A stretch of 64,000 bases of DNA from Serinicoccus kebangsaanensis. GTDB taxonomy: Bacteria > Actinomycetota > Actinomycetes > Actinomycetales > Dermatophilaceae. Numbering within the stretch: position 1 is the first letter of the stretch; every line of letters starts with the position of its first letter. Positions 53,015-64,000 of the stretch are shown piece after piece. The stretch lies in contig NZ_VSLG01000001.1 of assembly GCF_008919445.1 (NCBI RefSeq), positions 62,001 through 126,000 of the forward strand, in the 5' to 3' direction. A program made the position numbers and the translations under genes. The notes under the pieces were generated by a model, which saw nothing but the letters and a program-made list of their open reading frames with translations, did not search any database and had not been told where the DNA came from.

Positions 53015-55162
53015 TCAGACCTTCCCGCGAACCGCCTCCAGCGACTCGCGGGCGGCGGCGGCGACCGCCTCGGCGGTGATGCCGAACTCGGAGTAGAGAC
53101 GCTCGTAGGCGGCAGAGGCGCCGTAGTGCTCCAGCCCCACCATCCGGCCGTGGTCCCCGACCACCTCGCGCCAGCCTTGGGTGACCGCCGCCTCGACGCT
53201 GACCCGGGCGCGGACGGCGGCCGGCAGCACCTGCTCGCGGTAGGCCTCGTCCTGGGCGTCGAACCACTCGCGGCACGGCATGGAGACCACCCTGGTGCGG
53301 ATGCCCTCGGCCTCCAGCGCGGTGCGTGCCTCCACCGCCAGCTGCACCTCCGAGCCGGTGCCGACGAGGATCACGTCCGGCGCCCCACCGGTCGCGTCGA
53401 CGAGGACGTAGCCACCCTGGGCCACGCCGTCCGCGGACGCCATGTCCGAGCGGGAGAAGGTGGGGACGTTCTGCCGGGTCAGGACGAGAGCGGTGGGGTT
53501 GTCCGTGATCCCGAGCACGGTCCGCCACGCGACCACCGTCTCGTTCGCGTCCGCCGGGCGGACCACGTCCAGGCCGGGGATGGCGCGCAGCGCGGCCAGG
53601 TGCTCCACCGGCTGGTGGGTGGGGCCGTCCTCCCCGAGCCCGATGCTGTCGTGGGTCCACACGTAGACCGGGTTGACCTCCTGTATCGCGGCCAGCCGCA
53701 GCGAGGGACGCATGTAGTCGGAGAAGGTGAGGAACGTCCCGCCGTAGGGGCGGGTGAGACCCTCGAGGCAGATGCCGTTGAGCATCATGCCCATGCCGTT
53801 CTCGCGGATGCCGAAGTGCAACGTGCGGCCGTACTCGTCCCCGGGGAACATGTCGGTCGACTTGGACGACGGCACGAAGCTGGGCTGACCCTTCATCGTG
53901 GTGTTGTTCGAGCCGGCCAGGTCGGCGGAGCCGCCCCACAGCTCGGGCATGACGTCGGCCAGCGCGGTGAGCACCTCGCCGGACGCCTTGCGGGTCGCCA
54001 TCCCCTTTTCGTCGGCCGGGAAGGTGGGCAGGGCGTCGTCCAGGCCCGCGGGCAGCTCGTGCGCCCGGACCCGGTCGAGCAGCTCGGCCCGGTCCGGGTG
54101 GGCGGTGCGCCACGCCTGGTATGCCTCGTCCCACCTCGCGTGCGCCTGCTGGCCCCGCTCGACGACGCCGCGGGCGTGCGCGAGGACCGCGTCGTCCACC
54201 TCGAAGGTGCGGCGCGCGTCGAAGCCGAGCAGCTTCTTGGTGGCGGAAATCTCCTCGGCACCGAGCGCGGAGCCGTGCGCCGCGCCGGTGTCCCGCGCCT
54301 CGGGGGCGGGCCAGGCGATGATGGTGCGCAGCAGCACCAGGGTGGGGCGGTCGGTGCGCGCCCGGGCCGCCTGGAGCGCGGCATACAGCTCGTCGACGTT
54401 CTCCGTGTAGGGCTCGGTGGCGCGCCAGTCGACCACCTCGGTGGCCCAGCCGTAGGCCTCGTAGCGCTGGGCCACGTCCTCGCTGAACGAGATGTCGGTG
54501 TCGTCCTCGATCGAGATGTAGTTCTGGTCGTAGATCACCGTGAGGTTGGACAGCTCCTGGTGACCCGCCAGCGAGCAGGCCTCGGAGGAGACACCCTCCA
54601 TGATGTCGCCGTCGGAGGCGATGACCCAGATCTGGTGGTCGAAGGGCGACTCCCCGGTCGGCGCCTCCGGGTCGAACAGGCCGCGCTGCCGGCGCTGGGC
54701 GAGCGCCATGCCGACGGCGGACGCGAGCCCGGACCCCAGCGGGCCGGTGGTGATCTCGACCCCGTCGGTGTGGTGCACCTCCGGGTGGCCGGGAGTCTTC
54801 GAGCCCCAGGTGCGCAGCGCCTCGAGGTCGCTGATCTCCAGGCCGTAGCCGGACAGGTAGAGCTGGATGTACTGGGTCAGGCTCGAGTGGCCCGCGGAGA
54901 GCACGAAGCGGTCCCGCCCCAACCAGTGCGGGTCGCTGGGGTCGTGCGTCATGACGTTCTGGTAGAGCAGGTAGGCGAGGGGGGCCAGGCTCATCGCCGT
55001 GCCCGGGTGACCGCTGCCGCACTTCTCGACCGCGTCGGCCGCCAGCAGCCGGACGGTGTCGACCGCCCGCACGTCGGCGTCGGTCCAGCCGACCTGGGAG
55101 CAGATGGGCCTCGCGAGCTGGTCGTCCCGACCCGCGGTGTAGTTCTCGGTGGAGGTGCTCAC
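53015..55162 (-). CDS. tkt: Transketolase
   Basis: Transketolase is a thiamine-diphosphate enzyme that moves two-carbon units between sugar phosphates. The 715-residue protein has [16 protein letters not shown] (near residue 43), [15 protein letters not shown], the ThDP/Mg motif [13 protein letters not shown] (~165) and the C-terminal [19 protein letters not shown] 55162 is chosen from AGGAG eight bases upstream; the longer open frame lacks conservation. It is the first gene of tkt-tal-pgi-zwf-opcA and diverges from ctaB. Confidence 0.98.
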   Translation of the reverse strand: MSTSTENYTAGRDDQLARPICSQVGWTDADVRAVDTVRLLAADAVEKCGSGHPGTAMSLAPLAYLLYQNVMTHDPSDPHWLGRDRFVLSAGHSSLTQYIQLYLSGYGLEISDLEALRTWGSKTPGHPEVHHTDGVEITTGPLGSGLASAVGMALAQRRQRGLFDPEAPTGESPFDHQIWVIASDGDIMEGVSSEACSLAGHQELSNLTVIYDQNYISIEDDTDISFSEDVAQRYEAYGWATEVVDWRATEPYTENVDELYAALQAARARTDRPTLVLLRTIIAWPAPEARDTGAAHGSALGAEEISATKKLLGFDARRTFEVDDAVLAHARGVVERGQQAHARWDEAYQAWRTAHPDRAELLDRVRAHELPAGLDDALPTFPADEKGMATRKASGEVLTALADVMPELWGGSADLAGSNNTTMKGQPSFVPSSKSTDMFPGDEYGRTLHFGIRENGMGMMLNGICLEGLTRPYGGTFLTFSDYMRPSLRLAAIQEVNPVYVWTHDSIGLGEDGPTHQPVEHLAALRAIPGLDVVRPADANETVVAWRTVLGITDNPTALVLTRQNVPTFSRSDMASADGVAQGGYVLVDATGGAPDVILVGTGSEVQLAVEARTALEAEGIRTRVVSMPCREWFDAQDEAYREQVLPAAVRARVSVEAAVTQGWREVVGDHGRMVGLEHYGASAAYERLYSEFGITAEAVAAAARESLEAVRGKV

Positions 55163-55233
55163 TCGTTCATCTCCTGACGCTACGGAAGGCGTGTGGTCCG
55201 AGCAGCCCGGGGGAGGGCTGCGGCATACCCCCG

Positions 55234-55239
55234 ACCTTA
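55234..55239 (-). promoter_or_regulatory. tkt -10 element
   Basis: Read on the minus strand, TAAGGT fits TAnnnT and would start the pentose phosphate transcript about 65 bases before tkt. Confidence 0.45.
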
Positions 55240-55309
55240 GTCCCTCCGGCGCACCGCGCGAGCCGGGCAGGGGTGCTGGCTCCCCGGCACCAGGTGCACC
55301 GACGACCGG

Positions 55310-55315
55310 TAGGAT
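55310..55315 (+). promoter_or_regulatory. ctaB -10 element
   Basis: TAGGAT lies 62 bases before the ctaB GTG, in the 215-base gap shared with the divergent tkt. The rest of that gap shows nothing I recognise. Confidence 0.5.
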
Positions 55316-55377
55316 GACGGACGCGAACCGGCGCCCCGCGCCCGGAGGACCTGCACCAGACCACGTCGAAGGACACC

Positions 55378-56346
55378 GTGACCACGCTCGATCCACGCCC
55401 CGCGCGACCGGACCGCGGGCGCACCGGGTCCGACGCCGCTGCAGGACGCGGCTGGCGTGAGGTGGTGCGGGACTACGTCTCCCTCACCAAGCCGCGGATC
55501 ATCGAGCTGCTGCTCGTCACGACCTTCCCGGTGATGTTCCTGGCCGAGCGGGGGATCCCGCCGGTGTGGCTGATCGTGGCGACCCTCGTCGGCGGCACCC
55601 TGGCCGCGGCGTCGGCCAACGTCCTCAACTGCTACCTGGACCGGGACATCGATGCCCGGATGCACCGGACCTCCAACCGGCCGCTCGTCACCGGTGCCGT
55701 CTCTCCCGGACACGCCCTGGTCTTCGGGGCGGCGCTGGGCGTCGCGTCCGTCGTGTGGCTCGGGCTGGTCGTCAACTGGCTGTCGTCCGCCCTGGCGCTG
55801 GGCGCGATCGCGCTGTACGTCGTGTTCTACACGCTCGTCCTCAAGCGGCGCACGAGCCAGAACATCGTCTGGGGCGGGGTCGCCGGCTGCATGCCGGTGC
55901 TCATCGGCTGGTCCGCGGTCACGAACAGCCTGTCCTGGTCGGCGCTCGTGCTCTTCGCCGTGGTCTTCTTCTGGACCCCGCCGCACTACTGGCCCCTGTC
56001 CATGCGGTTCAAGGAGGACTACGCGGCCGCCGGGGTGCCGATGCTGCCCGTCGTCGCCGAGGACGTCGCCGTCGGGCGGCAGGTCGTGGCCTACTCCTGG
56101 GTGACGGTCCTGACCTCGCTGGTGCTCGTGCCGGTCGCCCCCATGGGCTGGATCTACACGGTGGTGGCCGCTGTCGCGGGCGTCGTCTTCCTGCTCGAGT
56201 CGCACCGGCTGCTGCACCGCGCCAGGGCGGGTGTCACCGGGCCCGGCCTCGGGGCCATGCGGCTCTTCCACTTCTCGATCAGCTACCTCACCCTCCTCTT
56301 CCTCGGCGTGGCGGTCGACCCGCTGCTCTACCTCCCGTTGCGATGA
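55378..56346 (+). CDS. ctaB: Protoheme IX farnesyltransferase
   Basis: CtaB (CyoE) converts heme b to heme O by adding a farnesyl group, the first step to heme A for cytochrome oxidase. The 322-residue protein has about nine membrane helices, the prenyl-diphosphate motif [12 protein letters not shown] (near residue 83), [12 protein letters not shown] and [10 protein letters not shown] (~200). GTG 55378 has GAAGGA upstream. The ctaA start overlaps this stop (ATGA). Confidence 0.97.
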   Translation: MTTLDPRPARPDRGRTGSDAAAGRGWREVVRDYVSLTKPRIIELLLVTTFPVMFLAERGIPPVWLIVATLVGGTLAAASANVLNCYLDRDIDARMHRTSNRPLVTGAVSPGHALVFGAALGVASVVWLGLVVNWLSSALALGAIALYVVFYTLVLKRRTSQNIVWGGVAGCMPVLIGWSAVTNSLSWSALVLFAVVFFWTPPHYWPLSMRFKEDYAAAGVPMLPVVAEDVAVGRQVVAYSWVTVLTSLVLVPVAPMGWIYTVVAAVAGVVFLLESHRLLHRARAGVTGPGLGAMRLFHFSISYLTLLFLGVAVDPLLYLPLR

Positions 56347-57344
56347 CGCTCACCGACGCGCGGGTCTCGCCCCCGGTGCTGGAGCGGCTGCTGCCCCGGA
56401 CCCCGGGGCGGTGGCTCCGCACGATGGCGTGGGCCTCCCTGCTGGCGAACGCCACGCTGGTGCTGACCGGTGGCCTGGTCCGGCTGACCGGCAGCGGTCT
56501 GGGCTGCCCCACCTGGCCGCGGTGCACCGAGGCGTCGTGGACGAACACGCCGGAGATGGGGGTGCACGGCTACATCGAGTTCGGCAACCGGTTGCTGACC
56601 TTCGTGCTCGCCGCGGTGGCCGTCCTGACCTTCCTGGCGGTCTGGCGGCTGCGCCGTCGGCACCGCGACCTGTTCACGCTGGCCCTGCTGATGGGTCTCG
56701 GCATCCCGCTGCAGGCGGTCCTCGGCGGCGTCACCGTCGTCACCGGCCTCAACCCGTGGGTCGTGGGGGTGCACTTCCTGGTGTCGGCGCTGCTCATCAC
56801 CCTGGGCGGCGTCCTGGTCAACCGGTCCCGCCGGGCGGGCCTGCCGCACGTGGCGCATGCCGAGCGCGCAGGACAGGTCGGGGAGGGGCGGCGCACGATC
56901 CGCGGCGTGGGAGCCGTCCTGGCAGGCAGCGTCGCCCTGGCCGTCTACCTGGGCACCCTGGTGACCGGGACCGGCCCCCACTCCGGCGACAGCGGTGAGG
57001 TCGCCCGGCACACCTTCGACGCCTACCTGGTGACCCGGGCCCACGTGGTGCCCGTCTACGTGCTGGTGGGGACGCTGGTGCTCGCCTTCGTCCTGGCCCG
57101 GCGCTCCGGCTGGCCGCGGCCGGTGCGGCGACGCCTGCTGCTCCTGGGCGCGCTGGTCCTCGCGCAGGGCGCGGTCGGCTACTACCAGTTCGCCACCGGG
57201 CTGCCGGTGGTCGCCGTCGGCCTGCACCTCGTCGGCGCCGCGTCGCTGTGCGCCGTGACCGCCATGACGGTGGAGACGATGTATGCCGTGAGCGCGGCGG
57301 CGGGCTCCCGGACCGCCCGTGCCGACGTCGTGGCGGCACCGTGA
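56343..57344 (+). CDS. ctaA: Heme A synthase
   Basis: CtaA (COX15) oxidises heme O to heme A. The 333-residue protein has eight predicted membrane helices and the paired Cys region [10 protein letters not shown] near residue 60. Candidate heme-ligand His residues are in [17 protein letters not shown] and AVGLHLVGA. It opens the path ctaB-ctaA for aa3-type oxidase. GTG of the following ABC gene overlaps its stop, an unusual coupling of heme and export genes that recurs in actinobacteria, from memory. Confidence 0.95.
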   Translation: MTLTDARVSPPVLERLLPRTPGRWLRTMAWASLLANATLVLTGGLVRLTGSGLGCPTWPRCTEASWTNTPEMGVHGYIEFGNRLLTFVLAAVAVLTFLAVWRLRRRHRDLFTLALLMGLGIPLQAVLGGVTVVTGLNPWVVGVHFLVSALLITLGGVLVNRSRRAGLPHVAHAERAGQVGEGRRTIRGVGAVLAGSVALAVYLGTLVTGTGPHSGDSGEVARHTFDAYLVTRAHVVPVYVLVGTLVLAFVLARRSGWPRPVRRRLLLLGALVLAQGAVGYYQFATGLPVVAVGLHLVGAASLCAVTAMTVETMYAVSAAAGSRTARADVVAAP

Positions 57345-58072
57345 GCGCCACGCGGCCACCGGCGCTCGAGCTGACCGACGTGACCCGACGGTTCGGGGAC
57401 GTCGAGGCGCTGCGCGGACTCACCATGACCGCGCGCCCCGCCCAGGTCACCTGCATCCTGGGGCCGAACGGTGCCGGCAAGACCACCGCCGTCGAGATCG
57501 CCGTGGGTCTGCAGCGTTCCGACTCCGGCACGGTGCGGGTGCTGGGGACCTCGCCCTGGGGGGCGTCCGCGGCGCACCGGGCACGGGTGGGGGTGATGCT
57601 GCAGGACGGCGGGCTGCCGCAGGCGGTCACCCCGAGGATGCTGCTGGAGCACCTCTCCCGGCTGTGGGCGGACCCTGCCGACGTCCGGGAGCTGGGCCGC
57701 CGGCTGGGGGTGCACGCCTTCGACAGCACCCCGGTGCGGCGCCTCTCCGGGGGTCAGCGCCAGCGCGTGGCGCTGGCCGCCGCGCTGGTCGGGAGGCCCC
57801 TGGTGGCCTTCCTGGACGAGCCCACGGCCGGCCTGGACCCGCACGCGCGCCGCGAGGTGCACCAGCTGATCGCCCAGGAGGCCGGTGGGGGAGCGGCCAT
57901 GGTGGTCACCACCCATTCCTTCGACGAGGCGGAACGTCTGGCCGACGAGGTGGTGGTCATCGTCGGCGGCCGGGTCGCGGCCCAGGGCACCGTCGACGCG
58001 ATCTGCACCCGGACCGGCTGCGGCGGCCTCGAGGACGCCTACTTCACCCTCACCGACGGGGCCCTCGCGTGA
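57341..58072 (+). CDS. ABC-2 type transporter ATPase
   Basis: This 243-residue protein is the ATPase of a two-gene ABC exporter. It has Walker A GPNGAGKTT (near residue 40), signature LSGGQRQRVAL, Walker B VAFLDEPTAGLDP and the switch His in TTHSFDEAE, all canonical. It resembles the drug/antibiotic and NatA-like group. The permease gene starts inside its stop codon. The position between ctaA and the Suf operon is common in actinobacteria, but the cargo is unknown. Confidence 0.92.
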   Translation: MSATRPPALELTDVTRRFGDVEALRGLTMTARPAQVTCILGPNGAGKTTAVEIAVGLQRSDSGTVRVLGTSPWGASAAHRARVGVMLQDGGLPQAVTPRMLLEHLSRLWADPADVRELGRRLGVHAFDSTPVRRLSGGQRQRVALAAALVGRPLVAFLDEPTAGLDPHARREVHQLIAQEAGGGAAMVVTTHSFDEAERLADEVVVIVGGRVAAQGTVDAICTRTGCGGLEDAYFTLTDGALA

Positions 58073-58839
58073 CCGCCGCGACCCCGGCGACCGCGGCCTC
58101 GGCGCCGAGGCGGGTGCTCGCCCAGACGCGCTTCGAGGCGCTCGGGCTGCTCCGCCACGGGGAGCAGCTCCTCGTGTCGGTGGTGCTGCCGCTGCTCGCG
58201 CTCGTCGTGCTGTCCCGGCTGCCCGCCCCCGACTTGTCCGTCGGGCGTTGGGAGGGGGTCGCCCGGATCGACGTCCTGACGCCGGGGGTGCTGGCGCTGG
58301 CCGTGCTGTCCACCGCGTTCACCGGGCAGGCGATCCTGCTCGGCTTCGAGCGTCGATGGGGGGTGCTCCGCCTGCTGGGGACGACCCCTCTGGGCCGGGG
58401 TGGGCTGCTGCTCGCCAAGGTCGGGGCGGTGCTGTGCGTCCTGGTCCTGCAGCTGGGGGTCCTGGTCGTCGTCGGCCTGGCGCTCGGGTGGCGGCCGCAG
58501 GCGGGCGGGCTGCTGCCGGCCGCGGTGGCCGTGGTGCTCGGGGCACTGGCCCTGGTCACCCTGGCGGTGTGCCTCGGTGGTGCGCTGCGCGCCGAGGCCG
58601 TGCTGGCCCTGGCCAACCTCGTCTGGGTGCTGCTCGCCGGGGTCGGTGGGGTGCTGCTGCCGGCGGCCGCCCTCCCGGGTGAGGGCGTGGTCTCGCTGCT
58701 GCCGTCCGCGGCCCTCGGGGACGCCCTGCGCGCGGCCTTCGTCCTGGGGGAGTGGGACGGTCGGGCGCTGCTGCTGCTCGCCCTCTGGGGAGCCCTCGGG
58801 GCTGTCCTCGCACGACGGCTCCTACGCTGGTCGGACTGA
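58069..58839 (+). CDS. ABC-2 type transporter permease
   Basis: This 256-residue protein has six predicted membrane helices in the ABC-2 exporter layout, with a cytoplasmic N-terminal stretch before the first helix and FERRWGVLRLLGTTPLGRGG between helices 2 and 3. It pairs with the preceding ATPase, from which it is offset by a GTGA overlap. No substrate can be assigned. Together they end 68 bases before the Suf operon. Confidence 0.88.
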   Translation: MTAATPATAASAPRRVLAQTRFEALGLLRHGEQLLVSVVLPLLALVVLSRLPAPDLSVGRWEGVARIDVLTPGVLALAVLSTAFTGQAILLGFERRWGVLRLLGTTPLGRGGLLLAKVGAVLCVLVLQLGVLVVVGLALGWRPQAGGLLPAAVAVVLGALALVTLAVCLGGALRAEAVLALANLVWVLLAGVGGVLLPAAALPGEGVVSLLPSAALGDALRAAFVLGEWDGRALLLLALWGALGAVLARRLLRWSD

Positions 58840-58897
58840 GGTCCCGGGGCGCTCCGTGGTGAGGGTCGCCTTCCTTGGCAGCGACCAGATCAATACG

Positions 58898-58914
58898 TCA
58901 CACTGACATGGTGA
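58898..58914. promoter_or_regulatory. Inverted repeat TCAC-N9-GTGA, possible SufR operator
   Basis: This symmetric site overlaps the proposed sufR start. It is close to the ACACT-N5-TGTGA pattern I recall for mycobacterial SufR, with one mismatch here (ACACT-N5-GGTGA, 58900-58914). It would allow SufR to repress its own operon. Confidence 0.4.
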
Positions 58915-59711
58915 ATATGGCGGATGTGCCCGCCCAGATGGCGGAGGTGCACGACGAGTCCCGCACCCGGGACCGCGTGCGTCATGCCGTGGGGGAGCAG
59001 GCACCCGTCACCGCGAGCGTGCTGGCCAAGGACCTCGGGCTCACGCCCGCCGCGGTGCGCCGCCACCTGGACGCCCTGGAGGACGCCGGCCTCATCGCCG
59101 AGCACGACGGGCCGCTCCCCGGCCGTCGCGGCCGCGGCCGCCCCGCCCGGGCCTACGTGCTCACGGCCCTGGGGCAGGAGCAGTTCAGCACCAGCTACGA
59201 CGGTGTCGCCACCGCCGCCCTGCACTACCTCGCCGACCGGGTGGGCGTGCCCGCCGTCGAGAACTTCGCCGAGGCCCAGATCGCCGAGCTGGAGACCCGG
59301 CTCCGGGAGAGGGTCGATGCGGAGGTGGCCGAGGCCGGGTCGGACGACCTGCAGACCCGGACCGCCGCCCTGGCGAAGGCGCTCTCCGCCGAGGGGTATG
59401 CCGCCTCCACCCGCCCGGTCGGGGAGGGCACCGGCCTCGCCGGCCTGCAGCTGTGCCAGGGTCACTGCCCGGTGCGCGAGGTCGCGGTCGAGTTCCCGCA
59501 GTTCTGCGAGGCCGAGACCAAGGCCATCGCCCGCATCCTGGACGTGCACGTGCAGCGGCTGGCCACCCTGGCCGGCGGGGAGCACGTGTGCACCACCTTC
59601 GTCCCGACCGGGGCGCTGGGATCTGCACCACCGACCGCGGAAGAACGAGCCAGTGCGCCGCCGTTCATCCTTCGACGGGACCAGCGCAGCAGCGCCGGTC
59701 CGGACGACTGA
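58908..59711 (+). CDS. sufR: SufR-like Fe-S-sensing transcriptional repressor
   Basis: This 267-residue regulator has an N-terminal winged helix-turn-helix (about residues 25-90; VLAKDLGLTPAAVRRHLDALE) followed by a dimerisation region. A Cys cluster near residue 190 (LCQGHCPV followed by FPQFCEAE) probably binds an Fe-S cluster. SufR represses suf genes when the cluster is loaded and releases them in iron or oxidative stress. It is first in the Suf operon, 30 bases before sufB. ATG 58908 is used; ATG 58917 is also possible and would leave an operator-like repeat free upstream. Confidence 0.93.
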   Translation: MVNMADVPAQMAEVHDESRTRDRVRHAVGEQAPVTASVLAKDLGLTPAAVRRHLDALEDAGLIAEHDGPLPGRRGRGRPARAYVLTALGQEQFSTSYDGVATAALHYLADRVGVPAVENFAEAQIAELETRLRERVDAEVAEAGSDDLQTRTAALAKALSAEGYAASTRPVGEGTGLAGLQLCQGHCPVREVAVEFPQFCEAETKAIARILDVHVQRLATLAGGEHVCTTFVPTGALGSAPPTAEERASAPPFILRRDQRSSAGPDD

Positions 59712-59741
59712 CCACCACATCCGCCCACGAGAGGACGTGAC

Positions 59742-61163
59742 ATGAGCACCAACATCGAGGAGCTCAACCCAGGCCTGAAGGACCTGGGGAAGTACGAGTA
59801 CGGCTGGGCAGACCGGGACGACGCCGGTGCCTCGGCCAAGCGTGGACTCTCCGAGGAGGTCGTCCGCGACATCTCGGACAAGAAGGCCGAGCCGGCCTGG
59901 ATGCTGGAGCAGCGGCTCAAGGCGCTGCGGCTGTTCGACAAGAAGCCGATGCCGCACTGGGGCGCCGACCTGTCGGAGATCGACTTCGACAACATCAAGT
60001 ACTTCGTGAAGTCCACCGAGAAGCAGGCCACCACCTGGGACGACCTGCCCGAGGACATCAAGAACACCTACGACCGGCTGGGCATCCCGGAGGCCGAGAA
60101 GCAGCGCCTGGTGGCCGGCGTCGCCGCGCAGTACGAGTCCGAGGTCGTCTACCACCAGATCCGCGAGGACCTGGAGGAGCAGGGCGTCCTGTTCCTCGAC
60201 ACCGACACCGCCCTGCGGGAGCACGGCGACCTGTTCCGGGAGTACTTCGGCTCGGTCATCCCGGCCGGCGACAACAAGTTCTCCGCGCTCAACACCGCGG
60301 TCTGGTCCGGTGGCTCGTTCATCTACGTGCCGAAGGGTGTCCACGTCGACATCCCGCTCCAGGCATACTTCCGGATCAACACCGAGAACATGGGTCAGTT
60401 CGAGCGGACCCTGATCATCGCCGACGAGGGCTCCTCGGTGCACTACGTCGAGGGCTGCACGGCGCCGATCTACAAGACCGACAGCCTGCACAGCGCCGTC
60501 GTCGAGATCGTGGTCAAGAAGAACGCCAAGGTGCGGTACACCACCATCCAGAACTGGTCCAACAACGTCTACAACCTGGTCACCAAGCGCGCGACCTGCG
60601 ACGAGGGCGCGACCATGGAGTGGATCGACGGCAACATCGGCTCCAAGGTGACGATGAAGTACCCCGCCGTCTTCCTGCTCGGCGAGCACGCCAAGGGCGA
60701 GACGCTCTCGGTCGCCTTCGCGGGTGAGGGCCAGCACCAGGACGCCGGCTCCAAGATGGTGCACGCCGCACCGCACACCTCCTCGACCATCGTCAGCAAG
60801 TCGGTGGCCCGCGGTGGTGGGCGCTCGTCCTACCGCGGGCTGGTGCAGATCAACGAGGGCTCGCACCACAGCAAGTCCTCGGTGGTGTGCGACGCCCTGC
60901 TCGTCGACCAGATCTCCCGGTCGGACACCTACCCCTACGTCGACGTCCGCGAGGACGACGTCCAGATGGGGCACGAGGCGACGGTCTCCAAGGTGTCCGA
61001 GGACCAGATGTTCTACCTCATGTCCCGAGGCATGTCCGAGACCGAGGCGATGGCCATGATCGTGCGCGGCTTCGTGGAGCCGATCGCCCGCGAGCTGCCC
61101 ATGGAGTACGCCCTCGAGCTGAACCGCCTCATCGAGCTGCAGATGGAAGGAGCCGTCGGCTGA
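59742..61163 (+). CDS. sufB: Fe-S cluster assembly scaffold SufB
   Basis: SufB is the core scaffold of the SufBCD complex on which [Fe-S] clusters are built. The 473-residue protein has the family blocks [29 protein letters not shown] (near residue 230) and a beta-helix core, ending in the segment with [14 protein letters not shown] that binds SufC. No intein is present, unlike in mycobacterial SufB. ATG 59742 follows GAGAGGA. The sufD start shares the last base of its stop codon. Confidence 0.98.
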   Translation: MSTNIEELNPGLKDLGKYEYGWADRDDAGASAKRGLSEEVVRDISDKKAEPAWMLEQRLKALRLFDKKPMPHWGADLSEIDFDNIKYFVKSTEKQATTWDDLPEDIKNTYDRLGIPEAEKQRLVAGVAAQYESEVVYHQIREDLEEQGVLFLDTDTALREHGDLFREYFGSVIPAGDNKFSALNTAVWSGGSFIYVPKGVHVDIPLQAYFRINTENMGQFERTLIIADEGSSVHYVEGCTAPIYKTDSLHSAVVEIVVKKNAKVRYTTIQNWSNNVYNLVTKRATCDEGATMEWIDGNIGSKVTMKYPAVFLLGEHAKGETLSVAFAGEGQHQDAGSKMVHAAPHTSSTIVSKSVARGGGRSSYRGLVQINEGSHHSKSSVVCDALLVDQISRSDTYPYVDVREDDVQMGHEATVSKVSEDQMFYLMSRGMSETEAMAMIVRGFVEPIARELPMEYALELNRLIELQMEGAVG

Positions 61164-62386
61164 TGTCGCTGCTCATCGGTGACGACACCGAGAAGACCCA
61201 TACCGACCCCCAGGCCCAGATCGGCGGGGACCACCGCATACCGGACCAGTCCCGTGCGGCCCGCACCCGGTCCTTCGACGTGGACGCCCACCCGGTCCCC
61301 ACGGGGCGCGAGGAGGAGTGGCGGTTCACCCCGATCGACCGCCTCGGCAACGTCTTCAGCGACGCGGCCACGGACGACCGGGCCGGTGACGCCGCGGCCG
61401 AGTTCGACGTACAGGCCGGGGACGCCGTGCAGGTGTCCACGCTGGCGCACGGCCAGGCCCCGCGGGGCACCGTGCTGGTCCCCGAGGACCGTGGAGCGGT
61501 CGTCGCGTCGGCCAACACCGCCGACGCGCTGCACCTGCGGATCGCGCCCGAGGCCGAGCTGTCCGAGCCGGCGCGGGTCAACGTCACCGGACAGGGTGCG
61601 GGGCGACGCAGCAACGCGCACTACGTCGTCGAGGCCGGCGCGCACAGCAAGGCGCTGCTGATCCTGGACCACACCGGCGCCGCCGACCACACCGGCAACC
61701 TGGAGGTCGTCGTCGGTGACGGTGCCGACCTCACGGTGGTGTCGCTGCAGCGCTGGGACGACGAGGCCCTCCACCTGGCGCAGCACGAGGCGCTGGTCGG
61801 CCGGGACGCGACCTACAAGCACATCGCGGTCTCCATCGGCGGCAGCATCGTGCGGATGAACTCCAACGTCCGGTATGCCGGTCCGGGAGGCGACGCGACG
61901 CTGCTGGGCGTCTACTTCTCCGACGCCGGGCAGCACCTCGAGCACCGCTCCTTCGTCGACCACAACGCTCCCCGGTGCACCTCGCTGGTCACCTACAAGG
62001 GTGCGCTGCAGGGCGACACGGCGCGCACCGTCTGGGTCGGCGACGTGCTCATCCGGGCCGAGGCAGAGGGCATCGACACCTACGAGCTCAACCGCAACCT
62101 GGTGCTGACCGACGGGGCCCGGGCCGACTCCGTGCCCAACCTCGAGATCGAGACCGGTGACATCGAGGGTGCTGGCCACGCGAGCTCCACCGGCCGCTTC
62201 GACGACGAGCAGCTCTTCTACCTCATGTCCCGCGGGATCAGCGAGGAGCAGGCCCGCCGGCTCGTGGTCCGTGGCTTCTTCGCCGACATCATCGCCAAGA
62301 TCGGCGTCCCGGAGGTCGTGGACACCCTCATGGAGGCGATCGAGGAGGAGCTGTCGCTCACGATGGGGAGCCAGCCCGGAGCATGA
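61163..62386 (+). CDS. sufD: Fe-S cluster assembly protein SufD
   Basis: SufD partners SufB in the SufBC2D scaffold and aids iron entry. The 407-residue protein has the shared beta-helix core (EHRSFVDHNAPRCTSLVTYKG) and the C-terminal FYLMSRGISEEQARRLVVRGFF common to SufB/SufD. The first ~40 residues are a variable lead. ATG 61163 overlaps the sufB stop by one base (TGATG), and the Rieske gene overlaps its own stop (ATGA). Confidence 0.96.
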   Translation: MSLLIGDDTEKTHTDPQAQIGGDHRIPDQSRAARTRSFDVDAHPVPTGREEEWRFTPIDRLGNVFSDAATDDRAGDAAAEFDVQAGDAVQVSTLAHGQAPRGTVLVPEDRGAVVASANTADALHLRIAPEAELSEPARVNVTGQGAGRRSNAHYVVEAGAHSKALLILDHTGAADHTGNLEVVVGDGADLTVVSLQRWDDEALHLAQHEALVGRDATYKHIAVSIGGSIVRMNSNVRYAGPGGDATLLGVYFSDAGQHLEHRSFVDHNAPRCTSLVTYKGALQGDTARTVWVGDVLIRAEAEGIDTYELNRNLVLTDGARADSVPNLEIETGDIEGAGHASSTGRFDDEQLFYLMSRGISEEQARRLVVRGFFADIIAKIGVPEVVDTLMEAIEEELSLTMGSQPGA

Positions 62387-62718
62387 GTGAGCCGATCCGT
62401 GTCTGCGCCGTCGACGAGCTCCCCACCACGGTGGGGGCCGTCGTGGCCGACCTCGACGGGCGCCGCGTCGCCATCGCGCGCGACTCCGAGGGCAGCCTGC
62501 ACGCGTTCGACGACACCTGCAGCCATGCCAACGTCAGCCTCGCCGAGGGTGAGGTCGAGGGCCAGCTCATCGAGTGCTGGCTGCACGGCTCGCAGTTCGA
62601 CATGACGACGGGGGAGCCGGTGCAGCTGCCGGCCACCGTGCCGATCGCCGTGCACACCCTCACCGTGGACGAGGACGGCAGCGTCCTCGTCACCCTCAAC
62701 GACACCACGCGCGTCTGA
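62383..62718 (+). CDS. Rieske-type ferredoxin in the Suf operon
   Basis: This 111-residue cytoplasmic protein is a small Rieske ferredoxin of the non-heme-oxygenase type, with cluster ligands in CSHANVSL (near residue 46) and CWLHGSQFD (~66). It lacks a signal sequence, unlike the Rieske protein at 38164. Small Rieske proteins between sufD and sufC are common in actinobacteria. They may deliver electrons for cluster assembly, but the role is not proven. It is coupled to sufD by an ATGA overlap and lies 28 bases before sufC. Confidence 0.92.
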   Translation: MSEPIRVCAVDELPTTVGAVVADLDGRRVAIARDSEGSLHAFDDTCSHANVSLAEGEVEGQLIECWLHGSQFDMTTGEPVQLPATVPIAVHTLTVDEDGSVLVTLNDTTRV

Positions 62719-62746
62719 GCGCGACCTACCTTCGACAAGGAGAAGC

Positions 62747-64000
<1,254 letters not shown>

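Noticed and set aside
59742-61163. Intein in SufB, as in mycobacteria
   Set aside because: The protein is a continuous 473 residues with no inserted splicing domain.

Overview
This 64 kb window is a piece of a high-GC (roughly low-70s % by eye) actinobacterial chromosome. GTG starts are common, many genes overlap their neighbours by 4 bases (GTGA or ATGA), and several actinobacterial marker genes are present (WhiA, RbpA, OpcA, an ANTAR response regulator, and a Suf operon led by a SufR-like regulator). Gene order follows the conserved actinobacterial backbone trp - pyk - response regulator - polA - rpsA - uvrB - TerC - uvrA - uvrC - rapZ - yvcK - whiA - gap - pgk - tpiA - secG - opcA - zwf - pgi - tal - tkt - ctaB - ctaA - suf. 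I infer an Intrasporangiaceae/Ornithinimicrobiaceae-like member of the Micrococcales. The sequence alone does not prove this. There are no insertion sequences, prophage, CRISPR arrays or other mobile elements, and no gene-free stretch longer than about 220 bases.

Layout. Bases 1-3434: a two-gene heterodimeric ABC exporter, cut at its 5' end by the window. 3438-8273: a trp-region membrane protein read in frame into a small HGxxPAAW-like membrane protein, then trpC-trpB-trpA, coupled to a MauE/DoxX-type membrane protein and a membrane-anchored DsbA-like oxidoreductase. 8327-13842: pyruvate kinase, tRNA-Leu(CAA), an ANTAR response regulator, a hotdog thioesterase (minus strand) and DNA polymerase I. 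13936-19348: a branched-chain amino acid ABC transporter (livH, livM, livG, livF, then livJ convergent behind a shared 15-bp hairpin terminator). 19447-23873: a methyltransferase, rpsA and a BCCT osmolyte transporter. 23969-28941: uvrB, a Mn2+ (yybP-ykoY) riboswitch, a TerC-family exporter, an EamA transporter overlapping terC antisense, and a metallo-beta-lactamase-fold hydrolase. 28967-35006: glutamate synthase (gltB, gltD; minus strand). 35180-43573: uvrA, a Tat-type Rieske lipoprotein, uvrC, rapZ, yvcK, whiA. 43698-47540: gap-pgk-tpiA, secG, rbpA. 47545-55162 (minus): tkt-tal-pgi-zwf-opcA, the pentose phosphate genes. 55378-58839: heme A synthesis (ctaB, ctaA) and an ABC-2 type exporter. 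58908-64000: sufR-sufB-sufD-Rieske-sufC-sufS, the Fe-S cluster assembly operon, cut in sufS.

Most of the window is central metabolism and housekeeping. Lower glycolysis (gap, pgk, tpiA, pyk) and the pentose phosphate genes share the region with regulators of carbon flow (rapZ, yvcK). Two nucleotide-excision-repair loci (uvrB; uvrA/uvrC) flank nitrogen assimilation. Fe-S assembly follows heme A synthesis.

The points most worth a second look are these: the Mn riboswitch, whose P1 strand can pair instead with the terC Shine-Dalgarno; the stop-less junction between two normally separate trp-region membrane proteins; a LivH permease with an extra exported Ig-like domain; a recurrent GTATGCC heptamer seen in all reading frames; a regular set of leaderless promoters (TAnnnT then 6-7 bases then the start codon); and missing backbone neighbours (lgt, coaE, pgl) with gltBD in an unexpected place. 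I found no wholly unknown multi-gene system.
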